The notes under the pieces: generated by a model
Databases searched by the model: none
What the model saw: the letters and a program-made list of their open reading frames with translations, nothing else
What the model was told of the DNA's origin: nothing
Program-made: the position numbers and the translations under genes
Part shown: positions 35,471-45,030 of the stretch, piece by piece
Numbering within the stretch: position 1 is the first letter of the stretch
How the letters are laid out: each line of letters starts with the position of its first letter
Source: an uncultured bacterium
Lineage (GTDB): Bacteria > Bacillota > Clostridia > Lachnospirales > Lachnospiraceae
NCBI GenBank assembly: GCA_905214875.1
Contig: CAJMNR010000019.1
Location: 5,156-69,155 of the forward strand
Length of the DNA: 64,000 nt
Direction of reading: 5' to 3'

Positions 35471-36907
35471 ATGCGCAAGTATTTGAAACGACATTGGGCA
35501 ATTAGCGTATTTTTATGTGTGATTTTTATTTTACTGTATTTGATTATTGGAGCGATAGCGCCCTTTGTGCATTATAAGAAAATAAGCCCAGAGACAGAAG
35601 CGAATACGCATGTTGTCGAGGATGTATATAATCAAAACGAGTCGGTGGACCGTGCAAAGTTATTAGAAAGCAATCTATCGGCATGGGAGGACAGGATTCG
35701 CCTATTTCATATGGCAAATGAACGAATCATACTATCTACCTTTGATATGAGAGAAGGAAACAGCACAAAAGATTTGGCAGCCGTGCTGTTAAACAAAGCT
35801 GATGAAGGCGTAAAGATTTCTATTCTTGTGGATGGAATGAACGGCTGGTACCGCATGCACGGAAATCCATTTTTCTACGCATTATCGGCTCATGAAAATA
35901 TTGAAATACGGTTCTATAATCCACTCAATCTCTTAAGCCCCTGGAAGACGCAAGGCAGAATGCATGATAAATATGTAATTGTTGATGATTATGCCTATAT
36001 TCTAGGTGGACGAAATACCTTTGATTACTTTATTGGAGATTATCCCACTAAGGGAAAAAGCTATGACAGGGAAGTGTTGATTTATAATACGAAACATGGA
36101 ACCGAAGATCGGACAAGTTCGCTATATCAGCTAGAAGATTATTTTAATTCTGTATGGAATTCCAAATATTGTGAAAAGTTTGGCAATAAGGCTAATAAAG
36201 ATGTGAAAAAAAAGACAAAAGAGTTTGAGGAGCATTATAAGACGCTTGTAACTGAGAAGAAAGAGTATTTTACAGACTATGATTATGCAAAGGATACGGT
36301 GCCAACAGAGTCGGTAACACTGATTTCTGGAGACATCGGCATATATGGAAAAGAACCGAAAGTGTTGTATCAGTTAGAACAGCTGATGTTGCAAGCGAAA
36401 CAGAAGGTCATGATCCATACGCCATACGCAGTCTGCAACGATTATATGTATGAAGTCCTTTCTAATGTGGATAAACAGGTACCAGAAGTAAGTATGCTGT
36501 TGAATTCTATAGAGAATGGGGACAATATCTGTGCTTCGTCGGATTATCGGATTAATAAAGAGAAGGTGCTTAAGACAGGAGTCACAGTATATGAGTATGA
36601 TGGAGGAACCTCCTATCATGGGAAATCCATTGTCATTGATGACGATATTTCTATCGTTGGCTCGTTTAACTATGATTTAAGAAGTGTGTACATGGATACG
36701 GAACTGATGGTGGCAGTAAGGAGCAAGGAACTGACAAGCGAGCTTACTTCTTATATGCTTGCTATGCAAAATGATAGCAGAAAGGTCATTAATGAGACCG
36801 ATTACGAAGTGCCAGAGCACATAACAGTGGAAGAACTTCCAAAGAAAAAAGAAGTCATTATGAAAGTACTCGGCCGGGTAGAACAACTATTTCGTTACTT
36901 GTTATAA
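35471..36907 (+). CDS. Membrane-anchored phospholipase D / cardiolipin synthase-like protein
   Basis: 478 residues. One N-terminal membrane helix (ISVFLCVIFILLYLIIGAIA) then two phospholipase D half-sites: RMHDKYVIVDDYAYILGGRN near residue 165 and YHGKSIVIDDDISIVGSFNYD near 388. Both contain the HxK and a downstream acidic residue of the catalytic motif. It resembles, but is not clearly, a cardiolipin synthase, which normally has two N-terminal helices. The start is ATG 35471 after AGGAGG. It may hydrolyse or transfer phosphatidyl groups at the cell surface. Confidence 0.85.
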   Translation: MRKYLKRHWAISVFLCVIFILLYLIIGAIAPFVHYKKISPETEANTHVVEDVYNQNESVDRAKLLESNLSAWEDRIRLFHMANERIILSTFDMREGNSTKDLAAVLLNKADEGVKISILVDGMNGWYRMHGNPFFYALSAHENIEIRFYNPLNLLSPWKTQGRMHDKYVIVDDYAYILGGRNTFDYFIGDYPTKGKSYDREVLIYNTKHGTEDRTSSLYQLEDYFNSVWNSKYCEKFGNKANKDVKKKTKEFEEHYKTLVTEKKEYFTDYDYAKDTVPTESVTLISGDIGIYGKEPKVLYQLEQLMLQAKQKVMIHTPYAVCNDYMYEVLSNVDKQVPEVSMLLNSIENGDNICASSDYRINKEKVLKTGVTVYEYDGGTSYHGKSIVIDDDISIVGSFNYDLRSVYMDTELMVAVRSKELTSELTSYMLAMQNDSRKVINETDYEVPEHITVEELPKKKEVIMKVLGRVEQLFRYLL

Positions 36908-36990
36908 CGGATAACCAAGATTAAAAACAAAGACTTGTGGCAATAGGGGCATTACCCATTGTTTCTACATCCATAATAGTTAGATAGTTA

Positions 36991-37030
36991 AAAAAGCCCA
37001 GGGCATTGTACGTCAATGCTCTGGGCTTTT
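36991..37030. terminator. Bidirectional terminator between PLD and formate-channel genes
   Basis: AAAAGCCCAGGGCATTG pairs with CAATGCTCTGGGCTTTT, the last nine bases being a perfect match on each side, between convergent genes. Confidence 0.85.
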
Positions 37031-37052
37031 AAACTGTTCGTTCTTATTCAGC

Positions 37053-37697
37053 TTATTCAGATTCTAATTTTTTAGTAAGAATTTGTCCCATTGGGATTAA
37101 GTTACCACCAAGTGCATTACCTAAAGTAATTACAAGAAGTGGTACGATGCAAGGGCCAAGCTTGCCAGCTAAAGCAAAGTAAAACATGTCAGCGATACAG
37201 TGTTCGTAGCCGGAAAGAATAAATACAACGACACAAAGCACAGCTATTAGACATGGAAGAAAGTCTTTTGTTACATAATGTTTTTTAAATGTATCTACAG
37301 CGATAAACATTAACATACCGCAGAAAATACCTAATACGAATAAGCTTAAGTAGTCATCATTTAATTTTACATCAACGATCGTCTTACACTTTTCTGATAT
37401 TTTATTATAGATACGGGCACCGCGAATCACATATGCAAATAAAACAGTTCCAGCAAAGTTACCGAGCCATACGATGGCAACTTCAATTATGTAAGCAGGT
37501 TTGTTTGTTACGATGTAGCCAACTTTTCCAGTAAACAGGTTAAAGCCGAATACAAGAATAGTTAGTAGGCCTAGGCTGAATAGGATTCCACCAACCACAC
37601 TGTTGTCTAAAGATAAGAAAACAGTACCACCGACACCGATACAGATGCCTGAATAGACTGCTAAAATAAAAATGTGTAACAATTTTTTAACATTCAT
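37053..37697 (-). CDS. Formate/nitrite transporter (FNT) family channel
   Basis: 214 residues with six membrane segments, from FILAVYSGICIGVGGTVFLS to LLVITLGNALGGNLIPMGQ. The TGKVGYIVTN loop and the VWLGNFAGTVL helix 3 segment fit the family. It is a little short of the usual 260-280 residues, with a brief N-terminus. Its position beside and divergent from pflB, plus pflA, points to formate export. The ATG at 37697 follows AAGGAG. Its promoter at 37734-37762 is strong. Confidence 0.85.
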   Translation of the reverse strand: MNVKKLLHIFILAVYSGICIGVGGTVFLSLDNSVVGGILFSLGLLTILVFGFNLFTGKVGYIVTNKPAYIIEVAIVWLGNFAGTVLFAYVIRGARIYNKISEKCKTIVDVKLNDDYLSLFVLGIFCGMLMFIAVDTFKKHYVTKDFLPCLIAVLCVVVFILSGYEHCIADMFYFALAGKLGPCIVPLLVITLGNALGGNLIPMGQILTKKLESE

Positions 37698-37733
37698 AAA
37701 AATAAGTCTCCTTTTTAGTGTGATAACAGTGGA

Positions 37734-37762
37734 ATTATAGTAGAAATATGGTAGAAATGCAA
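37734..37762 (-). promoter_or_regulatory. Promoter of the formate-channel gene
   Basis: On the minus strand TTGCAT, a 17-bp spacer and TATAAT. The spacer contains a direct repeat (GTAGAAAT on the plus strand) that could be a regulator site. Confidence 0.65.
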
Positions 37763-37822
37763 GGGAAATAGCCAGTGTATTGTATAAAATCGAATACAAG
37801 GAGGATATCATCGAAATAGCAC

Positions 37823-37851
37823 TTTATTTTTCATTTTTTATTATGTATAAT
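37823..37851 (+). promoter_or_regulatory. Candidate pflB promoter
   Basis: TATAAT at 37846-37851, with a weak TTTATT 17 bp upstream. Transcription would start near 37858, giving a leader of about 285 bases. Confidence 0.5.
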
Positions 37852-37958
37852 AAGTCCGGGTCGAGAAAAAAGCGTACTTTGTAAATTGGAATGTGAAAAA
37901 ATTAGCAATCAGCTGAGCACGCTTGCTTTACATAATCAAATTAAGAAATGTCGATTAG

Positions 37959-37987
37959 GATAAGGTTAGCGTGACACCTTATCTTTT
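37959..37987 (+). terminator. Terminator hairpin inside the pflB leader
   Basis: GATAAGGT pairs with ACCTTATC and is followed by TTTTGTT. It lies after the candidate promoter and before pflB, so it either attenuates pflB or ends a short RNA. Confidence 0.55.
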
Positions 37988-38141
37988 GTTATGACATTTA
38001 CAAAAATAAACTCGATAAAAACATCCAAACCTCTAGTCACTTAGAAAAGAGGGTGTTTGATTATAAATTAATTGTTACCATGTTAAGCTTGATGGCGAAT
38101 GACGTCTATCAGCGGGGATATTACACAAGGAGGATATTTTC

Positions 38142-40394
38142 ATGGAAAAAAGAGAACAATGGAATGGTTTCGAAGGAAGACTTTGGACAGAAGAAGTTAA
38201 CGTTAGAGATTTCATTCAAAACAACTATACACCATATGATGGTGATGCTTCTTTCTTAGCAGGAACTACAGAAGCAACTGATAAACTTTGGGGCGAACTT
38301 CAAAAGTTACAAAAAGAAGAACGTGCTAAAGGTGGAGTTTTAGATATGGATACTGAAATCGTATCTTCTATTACTTCTCACGAACCAGGTTATATCTGTG
38401 AAGGTGGCAAAGAATTAGAAAAAGTTGTTGGTCTTCAAACTGATAAACCACTTAAGAGAGCATTCATGCCTTTCGGTGGTATCAAAATGGCTGAACAAGC
38501 TTGTACTACTAATGGATATACTCCAGCTCCAGAATTACACAAAATTTTTACAGAATATCACAAAACACACAACCAAGGTGTTTTCGATGCATATACTCCA
38601 GAAATGACAAAAGCACGTCACAATAAGATCATCACTGGTCTTCCAGATACTTACGGTCGTGGACGTATCGTTGGTGATTACCGTCGTGTAGCTTTATACG
38701 GTATTGATTACTTAATGGCTGAAAAGAAAAATGACTGGAACAACACTGGCTGCGGTATCATGACTGATGACGTAATCAGACAAAGAGAAGAAATCACTGA
38801 ACAATACAGAGCATTAAACGACATGAAGAAAATGGCAGCTAGCTACGGATTCGATATCTCCCAACCAGCCAAAGATGCTAAAGAAGCTGTTCAATGGTTA
38901 TACTTCGGTTACTTAGCAGCTATCAAAACTCAAAACGGTGCAGCTATGAGTGTTGGTCGTATCTCTACATTCTTAGATATCTACATCGAAAGAGATTTAA
39001 AAGCTGGAACTTTAACAGAAGTTGAAGCTCAAGAATTAATTGATCACTTAGTAATGAAATTAAGAATGGTTAAATTCGCAAGAATTCCTTCATACCAAGA
39101 ATTATTCTCAGGAGATCCAGTATGGGCTACTCTTGAAGTTGGTGGTTTAGGTCAAGACGGACGCTCTATGGTAACAAAATCTGACTACAGATTCTTACAC
39201 ACATTAGAAAACATGGGACCAGCTCCAGAACCAAACTTAACAGTACTTTACTCTGAAAGATTACCAGAAAGCTTCAAGAAATACTGTGCTCATATTTCTA
39301 TCGAAACTTCATCTATTCAATACGAAAATGATGATGTTATGAGACCTGTATGGGGCGATGATTACTCAATTTGTTGTTGTGTATCTGCAACTGAAACTGG
39401 TAAAGAAATGCAATTCTTCGGTGCTCGTGCTAACTTAGCTAAATGTTTATTATACGCTATCAATGGTGGTGTTGATGAAAAAACTAAAGCTCAAGTAGGT
39501 CCTGCATACAAAGGAATCACTTCAGAATACTTAGATTATGATGAAGTAATGGCAAAATACGACGTTATGATGGAATGGTTAGCAGGTTTATATGTAAATA
39601 CATTAAACTTAATCCAATACATGCATGACAAATATTACTATGAAGCAGCTGAAATGGCTCTTATTGATACTGACGTTAGACGTACATTTGCAACTGGTAT
39701 CGCTGGATTCTCTCACGTAGTTGACTCTTTAAGCGCAATCAAATACGCTAAAGTTAAATGTATCCGTGACGAAGATGGTTTAGTAGTAGACTTCGAAACT
39801 GAAGGTGAATTCCCTAGATACGGTAATGATGATGACAGAGCAGATGAAATCGCAGTATGGTTATTAAAAACATTCTTAACTAAGATCAAAAAATTCCATA
39901 CTTACCGTGATTCTGAACCAACAACATCTATCCTTACTATCACTTCAAACGTAGTATACGGAAAAGCAACTGGTTCTTTACCAGATGGACGTAAAGCTGG
40001 TGAACCATTATCTCCAGGTGCAAACCCAAGCTACGGTGCAGAACAATCTGGTCTTTTAGCTTCCTTAAACTCTGTAGCTAAGTTACCATATGAATATGCA
40101 TTAGATGGTATTAGTAATACACAAACAATCAACCCAGATGCAATCGGCCACAACGCTGAGGAAAGAGTTGAAAACTTAGTTAACGTATTAGATGGTTACT
40201 TCTCTCAAGGATCTCACCACTTAAACGTAAACGTATTCGGTAAAGATAAATTAATCGACGCTATGGAACACCCAGAAAAAGAAGAATATGCAAACTTCAC
40301 TATCCGTGTTTCTGGTTATGCTGTTAAATTTATCGACTTAACTCGTGAACAACAATTAGACGTTATTGCTAGAACTTGCCACGAATCTATGTAA
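38142..40394 (+). CDS. pflB: Pyruvate formate-lyase (glycyl radical enzyme)
   Basis: 750 residues, the usual length. The paired active-site cysteines are in SICCCVSATETG near residue 410, and the C-terminal glycyl-radical loop is RVSGYAVKF near residue 723, with LTREQQLDVIART following. It turns pyruvate and CoA into acetyl-CoA and formate anaerobically. The codon choice is markedly biased (TTA, GAA, CAA, AAA, ACT) compared with neighbours, as expected of a very highly expressed gene. AAGGAGG precedes the ATG. pflA follows after two hairpins, and a formate channel diverges upstream. Confidence 0.98.
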   Translation: MEKREQWNGFEGRLWTEEVNVRDFIQNNYTPYDGDASFLAGTTEATDKLWGELQKLQKEERAKGGVLDMDTEIVSSITSHEPGYICEGGKELEKVVGLQTDKPLKRAFMPFGGIKMAEQACTTNGYTPAPELHKIFTEYHKTHNQGVFDAYTPEMTKARHNKIITGLPDTYGRGRIVGDYRRVALYGIDYLMAEKKNDWNNTGCGIMTDDVIRQREEITEQYRALNDMKKMAASYGFDISQPAKDAKEAVQWLYFGYLAAIKTQNGAAMSVGRISTFLDIYIERDLKAGTLTEVEAQELIDHLVMKLRMVKFARIPSYQELFSGDPVWATLEVGGLGQDGRSMVTKSDYRFLHTLENMGPAPEPNLTVLYSERLPESFKKYCAHISIETSSIQYENDDVMRPVWGDDYSICCCVSATETGKEMQFFGARANLAKCLLYAINGGVDEKTKAQVGPAYKGITSEYLDYDEVMAKYDVMMEWLAGLYVNTLNLIQYMHDKYYYEAAEMALIDTDVRRTFATGIAGFSHVVDSLSAIKYAKVKCIRDEDGLVVDFETEGEFPRYGNDDDRADEIAVWLLKTFLTKIKKFHTYRDSEPTTSILTITSNVVYGKATGSLPDGRKAGEPLSPGANPSYGAEQSGLLASLNSVAKLPYEYALDGISNTQTINPDAIGHNAEERVENLVNVLDGYFSQGSHHLNVNVFGKDKLIDAMEHPEKEEYANFTIRVSGYAVKFIDLTREQQLDVIARTCHESM

Positions 40395-40429
40395 TTTATC
40401 ATATATAATGGAGCAGTCCATTAATATGG

Positions 40430-40464
40430 CAACCCCTTTAGGCGTAGCCTATAGGGGTTGTTTT
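40430..40464 (+). terminator. Hairpin after pflB
   Basis: CAACCCCT pairs with AGGGGTTG around a small inner stem (GGC/GCC), then TTTTG. It probably gives partial termination so that pflB is made in excess over pflA. Confidence 0.65.
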
Positions 40465-40511
40465 GTTATCAGAGGAGAAACCCTTTCGGGTTTTTTCCTC
40501 TGATAACAAAA
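40461..40511 (+). repeat. Long perfect-looking stem-loop between pflB and pflA
   Basis: TTTTGTTATCAGAGGA and TCCTCTGATAACAAAA form a 16-bp stem, extended by AAACCC/GGGTTT with a tiny loop. This is a second, stronger hairpin directly after the pflB terminator; it may protect the pflB messenger 3' end. Confidence 0.65.
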
Positions 40512-40663
40512 GTAATGCGCACTCGCTTGAGAGGAAGAAGTCACTGCGTGACGAAGCTCGGCGCGAACAAACTTGCAAGAGAACTTGTCCCGAATTTATT
40601 TTGAGAATGGACAAATCCTATAGATATACAATCCGCTAGGGCGGTGTAATGGAGGAAATGAAT

Positions 40664-41428
40664 ATGAATACAACAAATGAAATTAAAGGCTATGTACACT
40701 CCATCGAAAGCTTTGGTTCAGTAGATGGTCCTGGCGTACGTTTTATCATCTTTTTACAAGGCTGTAAAATGCGCTGTCAGTACTGCCACAATCCAGATAC
40801 TTGGAAAATGCCAAATGAAACAACGAAGGAAGTAACACCAGAAGAGATGCTTAAACAAGCACTTCGTTATCGTACGTACTGGAAAAATAAAGGCGGAATC
40901 ACTGTAAGCGGTGGAGAAGCACTTCTTCAAATCGACTTTGTAACAGAATTGTTCAGACTGGCAAAAGAAAAAGGAATCAATACGTGTCTTGATACAAGTG
41001 GATTTGTATTTACAAAAGAAAATCCATTCTTTAGCAAGTTTGAAGAACTTATGAAATACACAGATTTATTATTAGTAGATATCAAACATATCGATGATGA
41101 AAAGCATAAAGAGATTACAGGATGGTCAAACAAAGGCATTCTTGAAATGACTGACTATTTAAGTCAAATCAATAAACCAATCTGGATTCGTCACGTATTG
41201 GTGCCTGGACTTACAGACAATGATGAAGACTTAAAACGTCTAGATGCATATATCAAGACTCTTAAAAATGTTGAAAGAGTAGAAGTATTGCCATACCATA
41301 CGCTTGGTACATTTAAGTGGAAAGAGCTTGGAATTCCATATAAACTAGAAGGAGTTAGTGCTCCAACAAAAGAACGCATTGAAAATGCAAATGCTTTATT
41401 ACACACAAGTGAGTATAAAGAAAAATAG
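40664..41428 (+). CDS. pflA: Pyruvate formate-lyase activating enzyme (radical SAM)
   Basis: 254 residues. The iron-sulfur motif FLQGCKMRCQYCHNPDTW near residue 27 (CxxxCxxC) follows SFGSVDGPGVRFI, both typical of PflA, and GGITVSGGEALLQ and LLDIKH-like LLVDIKHIDDEKH stretches follow. It makes the glycyl radical on PflB with S-adenosylmethionine. The GGAGG at 40651-40655 places the start at ATG 40664, not the in-frame ATG at 40649 or 40658. Confidence 0.97.
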   Translation: MNTTNEIKGYVHSIESFGSVDGPGVRFIIFLQGCKMRCQYCHNPDTWKMPNETTKEVTPEEMLKQALRYRTYWKNKGGITVSGGEALLQIDFVTELFRLAKEKGINTCLDTSGFVFTKENPFFSKFEELMKYTDLLLVDIKHIDDEKHKEITGWSNKGILEMTDYLSQINKPIWIRHVLVPGLTDNDEDLKRLDAYIKTLKNVERVEVLPYHTLGTFKWKELGIPYKLEGVSAPTKERIENANALLHTSEYKEK

Positions 41429-41438
41429 AATTGTTTTG

Positions 41439-41469
41439 GGGGACTGCCATGACTGGTGAGTCCCCTTTT
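41439..41469 (+). terminator. Intrinsic terminator after pflA
   Basis: GGGGACT pairs with AGTCCCC, then five T. Confidence 0.7.
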
Positions 41470-41492
41470 TGCATCAAAAAGGAGTAATTGGC

Positions 41493-42629
41493 ATGAAATT
41501 AAGAGTACCAGAATACTATAAAGAATTTGCATGTATCGCCGACCGGTGTAAAGATAGTTGTTGTATTGGCTGGGAAATCGATATAGACGAAGATACATAT
41601 GAGTATTATACCCAGCAGGAGGGAGCATTTGGAGAACGCCTTCGTGCCCATATGAAAGCTGGAAATGAGACTAGCTTTGTGTTAAACAACGGAAGATGTC
41701 CCTTCTTAAATGACAAGAATCTATGTGATATCTGTATTGAACTTGGGGAGGCTTCACTATGTGAAATATGTACGGAATATCCACGCTTTACTTTGGAGTA
41801 TGGCTCAGTAAGGGAAAAGTGCCTAGGACTTTCGTGTGAAGAGGCAGGACGATTAATCTTTGAAAGTAAAAGTCCTGTAAAGATTGTAGAGACAATACAA
41901 CCATATGATTATGAGGAAGAAGAGGAAGATGCGTTAGCGGATGCTTTAGAGAAAGCCAGAGACCATTCCATATGCATAATGCAGAATCGAGACTATGGCA
42001 TATCGGACCGAATTCGTTTACTTCTTTTATTTGCAGACGAGGTACAAAGAGAACTTAATGAGAATGAATTAGAGAAAATAGATACTCTCATTATGTCTTA
42101 TCAAGGCCAGTCCATACATAGAAAACTGGAACAACTACAAGGGATAACATCGACAGAAAGCCATAAACAGTTGTTTGAGAAACGTATGAAACGTTTTCTA
42201 GCGCTTGAAGTGCTCGATAAGGAGTGGCTGAATACCGTTAAGCAAATTCGCAAACGATTTAGTACAAAGACAGATGAGGAATATGAACAGCTTACAAAAG
42301 AATTCTTGATGTACTATGAGTCAAGGGAATATGAGTATGAGCATCTCGTTGTATATTTTATTTTCCGATATGGAATGAAGTCTGTATATGATAGTGATTT
42401 CTTAGGAAAAATAAAATTTGCAGTTGCGAGCTTTCTTATGATCCGTGATATGGATGTGGAACGATTTTTAGACAATGGAAAGCAGTATTCCTTGGCAGAT
42501 CGCATTGATGTAGCAAGGATTTATTCGAAAGAAGTAGAGCACTCTGAGGAGAATTTAGAAATGCTTGCAGAAGACTTTGTATTTGAAGCAATATTTACTA
42601 CTAATCAATTAATTTATACAATTATTTGA
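41493..42629 (+). CDS. FliB-like protein (flagellin lysine-N-methylase family)
   Basis: 378 residues. The Cys-rich N-terminal part, with CIADRCKDSCCIGW near residue 12, NGRCPFLNDKNLCDIC, and CEICTEYPRF, is the metal- or cluster-binding region of the FliB family. FliB methylates lysines of flagellin in Salmonella; most clostridial relatives are not near flagellin genes, and none is seen here, so the target is uncertain. The C-terminal 200 residues are helical. AAGGAG precedes the ATG at 41493. Confidence 0.8.
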   Translation: MKLRVPEYYKEFACIADRCKDSCCIGWEIDIDEDTYEYYTQQEGAFGERLRAHMKAGNETSFVLNNGRCPFLNDKNLCDICIELGEASLCEICTEYPRFTLEYGSVREKCLGLSCEEAGRLIFESKSPVKIVETIQPYDYEEEEEDALADALEKARDHSICIMQNRDYGISDRIRLLLLFADEVQRELNENELEKIDTLIMSYQGQSIHRKLEQLQGITSTESHKQLFEKRMKRFLALEVLDKEWLNTVKQIRKRFSTKTDEEYEQLTKEFLMYYESREYEYEHLVVYFIFRYGMKSVYDSDFLGKIKFAVASFLMIRDMDVERFLDNGKQYSLADRIDVARIYSKEVEHSEENLEMLAEDFVFEAIFTTNQLIYTII

Positions 42630-42754
42630 TTTTGTTTGAAAAAAGAGATAAGATTGAAAGTAATTTCCATAAAGGAATACTAAAACAGAGTTGGCAGTTT
42701 AGGATTCTTTGAGTATAATGGAAGACAAATAGCTACATAAAAGGAGAATAAAAA

Positions 42755-43516
42755 ATGATTTTAGACAGTTTCAAATTAAATGGGAAAGTTGCAGTTGTAA
42801 CAGGAGCAAATACTGGCCTTGGACAGGGAATGTGCGTAGCGCTTGCAGAAGCAGGGGCAAAGGTAGTAGGTGTTGCTAGAAGAGATTGCGATGAAACTGA
42901 AAAAATGGTAAAAGAAGCGGGAGGAGAATTCCACTACATCCAAGCAGATTTATCAAGCATGGAACCAGTAGAACGTATTATAAGTGAAACAGTAGAACAT
43001 TTCGGGAGAATGGATGTATTAGTTAACAATGCGGGAATTATCAAAAGAGAAGATGCTCTTGAATACACAGAACAAGAATGGGATGATGTTGTATTTATCA
43101 ACCAAAAATTCGTATTCTTCTTAAGCCAGGCTGCGGCAAACCAATTTGTAAAACAAGGAGATGGCGGTAAGATCATCAATATCGCATCCATGTTATCTTA
43201 CCAAGGTGGTATCCGTGTACCAGCTTATACAGCAAGTAAGAGTGCAATTCTTGGTCTTACAAAAGCTATGGCAAATGAATGGGCAAGCTACAATATCAAT
43301 ATCAATGCAATTGCTCCAGGATATATGGAAACAAATAATACAAAAGCAATTCGTAGCGATGCATCACGTAATGAAGAAATTCTTGGACGTATTCCTGCAA
43401 AACGTTGGGGTACACCAGCAGATATGATGGGAGCAGTCGTATTCTTAGCATCCGATGCTTCTTCTTATGTAAACGGATTTACACTAGCTGTTGATGGTGG
43501 ATGGTTAGCTAGATAA
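42755..43516 (+). CDS. kduD: KduD-like 2-dehydro-3-deoxy-D-gluconate / 2-deoxygluconate 3-dehydrogenase (SDR)
   Basis: 253 residues of the classical short-chain dehydrogenase family. The NAD site is VVTGANTGLGQGM, the NNAG loop is VLVNNAGIIKRE, and the catalytic YxxxK is in AYTASKSAIL near residue 160. It is most like KduD, which interconverts 3-deoxy-glycero-hexulosonate forms in pectin breakdown. No KduI or KdgK lies nearby, so its pathway is inferred from sequence type only. AAGGAG precedes the ATG. Confidence 0.85.
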   Translation: MILDSFKLNGKVAVVTGANTGLGQGMCVALAEAGAKVVGVARRDCDETEKMVKEAGGEFHYIQADLSSMEPVERIISETVEHFGRMDVLVNNAGIIKREDALEYTEQEWDDVVFINQKFVFFLSQAAANQFVKQGDGGKIINIASMLSYQGGIRVPAYTASKSAILGLTKAMANEWASYNININAIAPGYMETNNTKAIRSDASRNEEILGRIPAKRWGTPADMMGAVVFLASDASSYVNGFTLAVDGGWLAR

Positions 43517-43544
43517 AAATATAAAAAATAAAAGAGATGAAATA

Positions 43545-44894
43545 ATGGGTACAGTAGAGAAGCGGGACTTTAATAAGATGTTGGATACACCAATGCCAAA
43601 ATTAATCTTGTCGTTATCTATTCCGACTATTATTAGTATGTTGATTACCAATGTATACAATCTTGTAGATGCCTATTTTGTGGGAAATCTAGGGACATCT
43701 GCAACTGGAGCCATTGGAATCGTCTTGAGCCTGCAAGCAATCTTGCAGGCATTTGGCTTTATGTTCGGGCATGGTGCGGGAAGCATCATCAGCAGGAAAT
43801 TAGGAGCGCGTGATAAGGAAGATGCAAGTCGCTATGCTTCTACAAGTTTTTTCTATTCTTTTGGAGCAGGTGCATTGATCGGCGTGTTTCTTCTGGTGTT
43901 CCTAAATCCTTGTTTACGATTTCTTGGATGTACGGAATCGATTCTTCCGTATGCCAGGTCGTATGCAATCTATATCTTATTAGCGGCCCCTTTTGTAACA
44001 AGTAGTTGTACATTAAACAATATTTTAAGATATGAAGGAAAGGCATCACTTGCCATGGTAGGTCTCGCTTCGGGCGGAATTCTTAACATGGTGGGCGACC
44101 CGATCCTTATGTTTGGTTGTCATCTTGGTATGGATGGTGCTGGACTTAGTACGGCATTGTCCCAGCTCATTAGTTTCTTATTGCTTCTTTTTATGTTCAT
44201 AAGTGGTAAAAGTGAGTCAAAGATTCGATTCTCTTTTGTTACAAAAAGACCGACAGAAGTGGTGAATATTCTTAAGAATGGATTCCCAAGCATGCTTCGC
44301 CAGGGACTTAACAGTGTTTCTACGATGCTGTTGAATCAGAGCGCTCATGTATATGGGGATACTGCAATTGCAGCCATGAGTATCGTGAATCGAATCAGTA
44401 TGTTTATTGTGGCAATTGTAATCGGATTGGGACAAGCATTTCAGCCAGTTGCGGCATATAATTATGGCGCAAAGAAGTATAAGAGAGTGCGGGAAGCCTA
44501 TGTGTTTACCTTTAAGGTGGCAGAGAGCTTCTTGGTCGTAATCGTCGTATTGGGGTTTGTATTTGCAGCACCAATCGTTGCTGTTTTTCAAAAAGATCCT
44601 GAGGTTGTACGGATTGGAAAGGCAGCGATGCATTTTCAATGCTTATCGTTAGCGTTGCAGCCAATCAGTGTTTATGCGAATATGATGTTCCAGAGCATTG
44701 GTAAGAGTCTGATTGCCTCCATTTTGGCATCCCTCCGAAGCGGAGTGTTCTTCATTCCGATCATTTTGATTCTACCAAGGATCATCGGACTTACTGGAAT
44801 TGAATGTGCACAGACGGTGGCAGATTTACTTACGACCTTTACGTCAATACCATTTGTGATTCATTTTTTACGAGAACTAAAAGTAAAGCAGTAA
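43545..44894 (+). CDS. MATE family efflux transporter, intact
   Basis: 449 residues, twelve membrane segments, full length for the family. The opening IIKM-like MPKLILSLSIPTIISMLI segment, the QAFGFMFGHGAGSIISRKLG loop of half one and the IGLGQAFQPVAAYNYGAKKY loop of half two are typical. It exports drugs or metabolites with a cation gradient. It is 28 bp after kduD and may share that transcript. Compare the C-terminal remnant at 7202, which is from a different family member. Confidence 0.9.
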   Translation: MGTVEKRDFNKMLDTPMPKLILSLSIPTIISMLITNVYNLVDAYFVGNLGTSATGAIGIVLSLQAILQAFGFMFGHGAGSIISRKLGARDKEDASRYASTSFFYSFGAGALIGVFLLVFLNPCLRFLGCTESILPYARSYAIYILLAAPFVTSSCTLNNILRYEGKASLAMVGLASGGILNMVGDPILMFGCHLGMDGAGLSTALSQLISFLLLLFMFISGKSESKIRFSFVTKRPTEVVNILKNGFPSMLRQGLNSVSTMLLNQSAHVYGDTAIAAMSIVNRISMFIVAIVIGLGQAFQPVAAYNYGAKKYKRVREAYVFTFKVAESFLVVIVVLGFVFAAPIVAVFQKDPEVVRIGKAAMHFQCLSLALQPISVYANMMFQSIGKSLIASILASLRSGVFFIPIILILPRIIGLTGIECAQTVADLLTTFTSIPFVIHFLRELKVKQ

Positions 44895-44976
44895 CTTCAA
44901 AAGTAACAAAATACCATTTTTAAACAAGGTATAATTATACAAAATATATAAAGATTGAAAAAAATGTTAAATTAGG

Positions 44977-45005
44977 TTGACTTTTAATTTTTTTAGAATT
45001 AAAAT
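44977..45005 (+). promoter_or_regulatory. Candidate promoter of the ABC transporter operon
   Basis: TTGACT, a 17-bp spacer and TAAAAT. A start near 45012 would give a leader of about 250 bases that contains a terminator hairpin, a short ORF and a second hairpin. Confidence 0.5.
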
Positions 45006-45030
45006 ACACACAAGTTAAAAAAATGAAAGC

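Noticed and set aside
37850..38141. ZTP (pfl) riboswitch before pflB
   Set aside because: The leader is long and contains hairpins, but I could not find the conserved ZTP core sequences, so no riboswitch is called.
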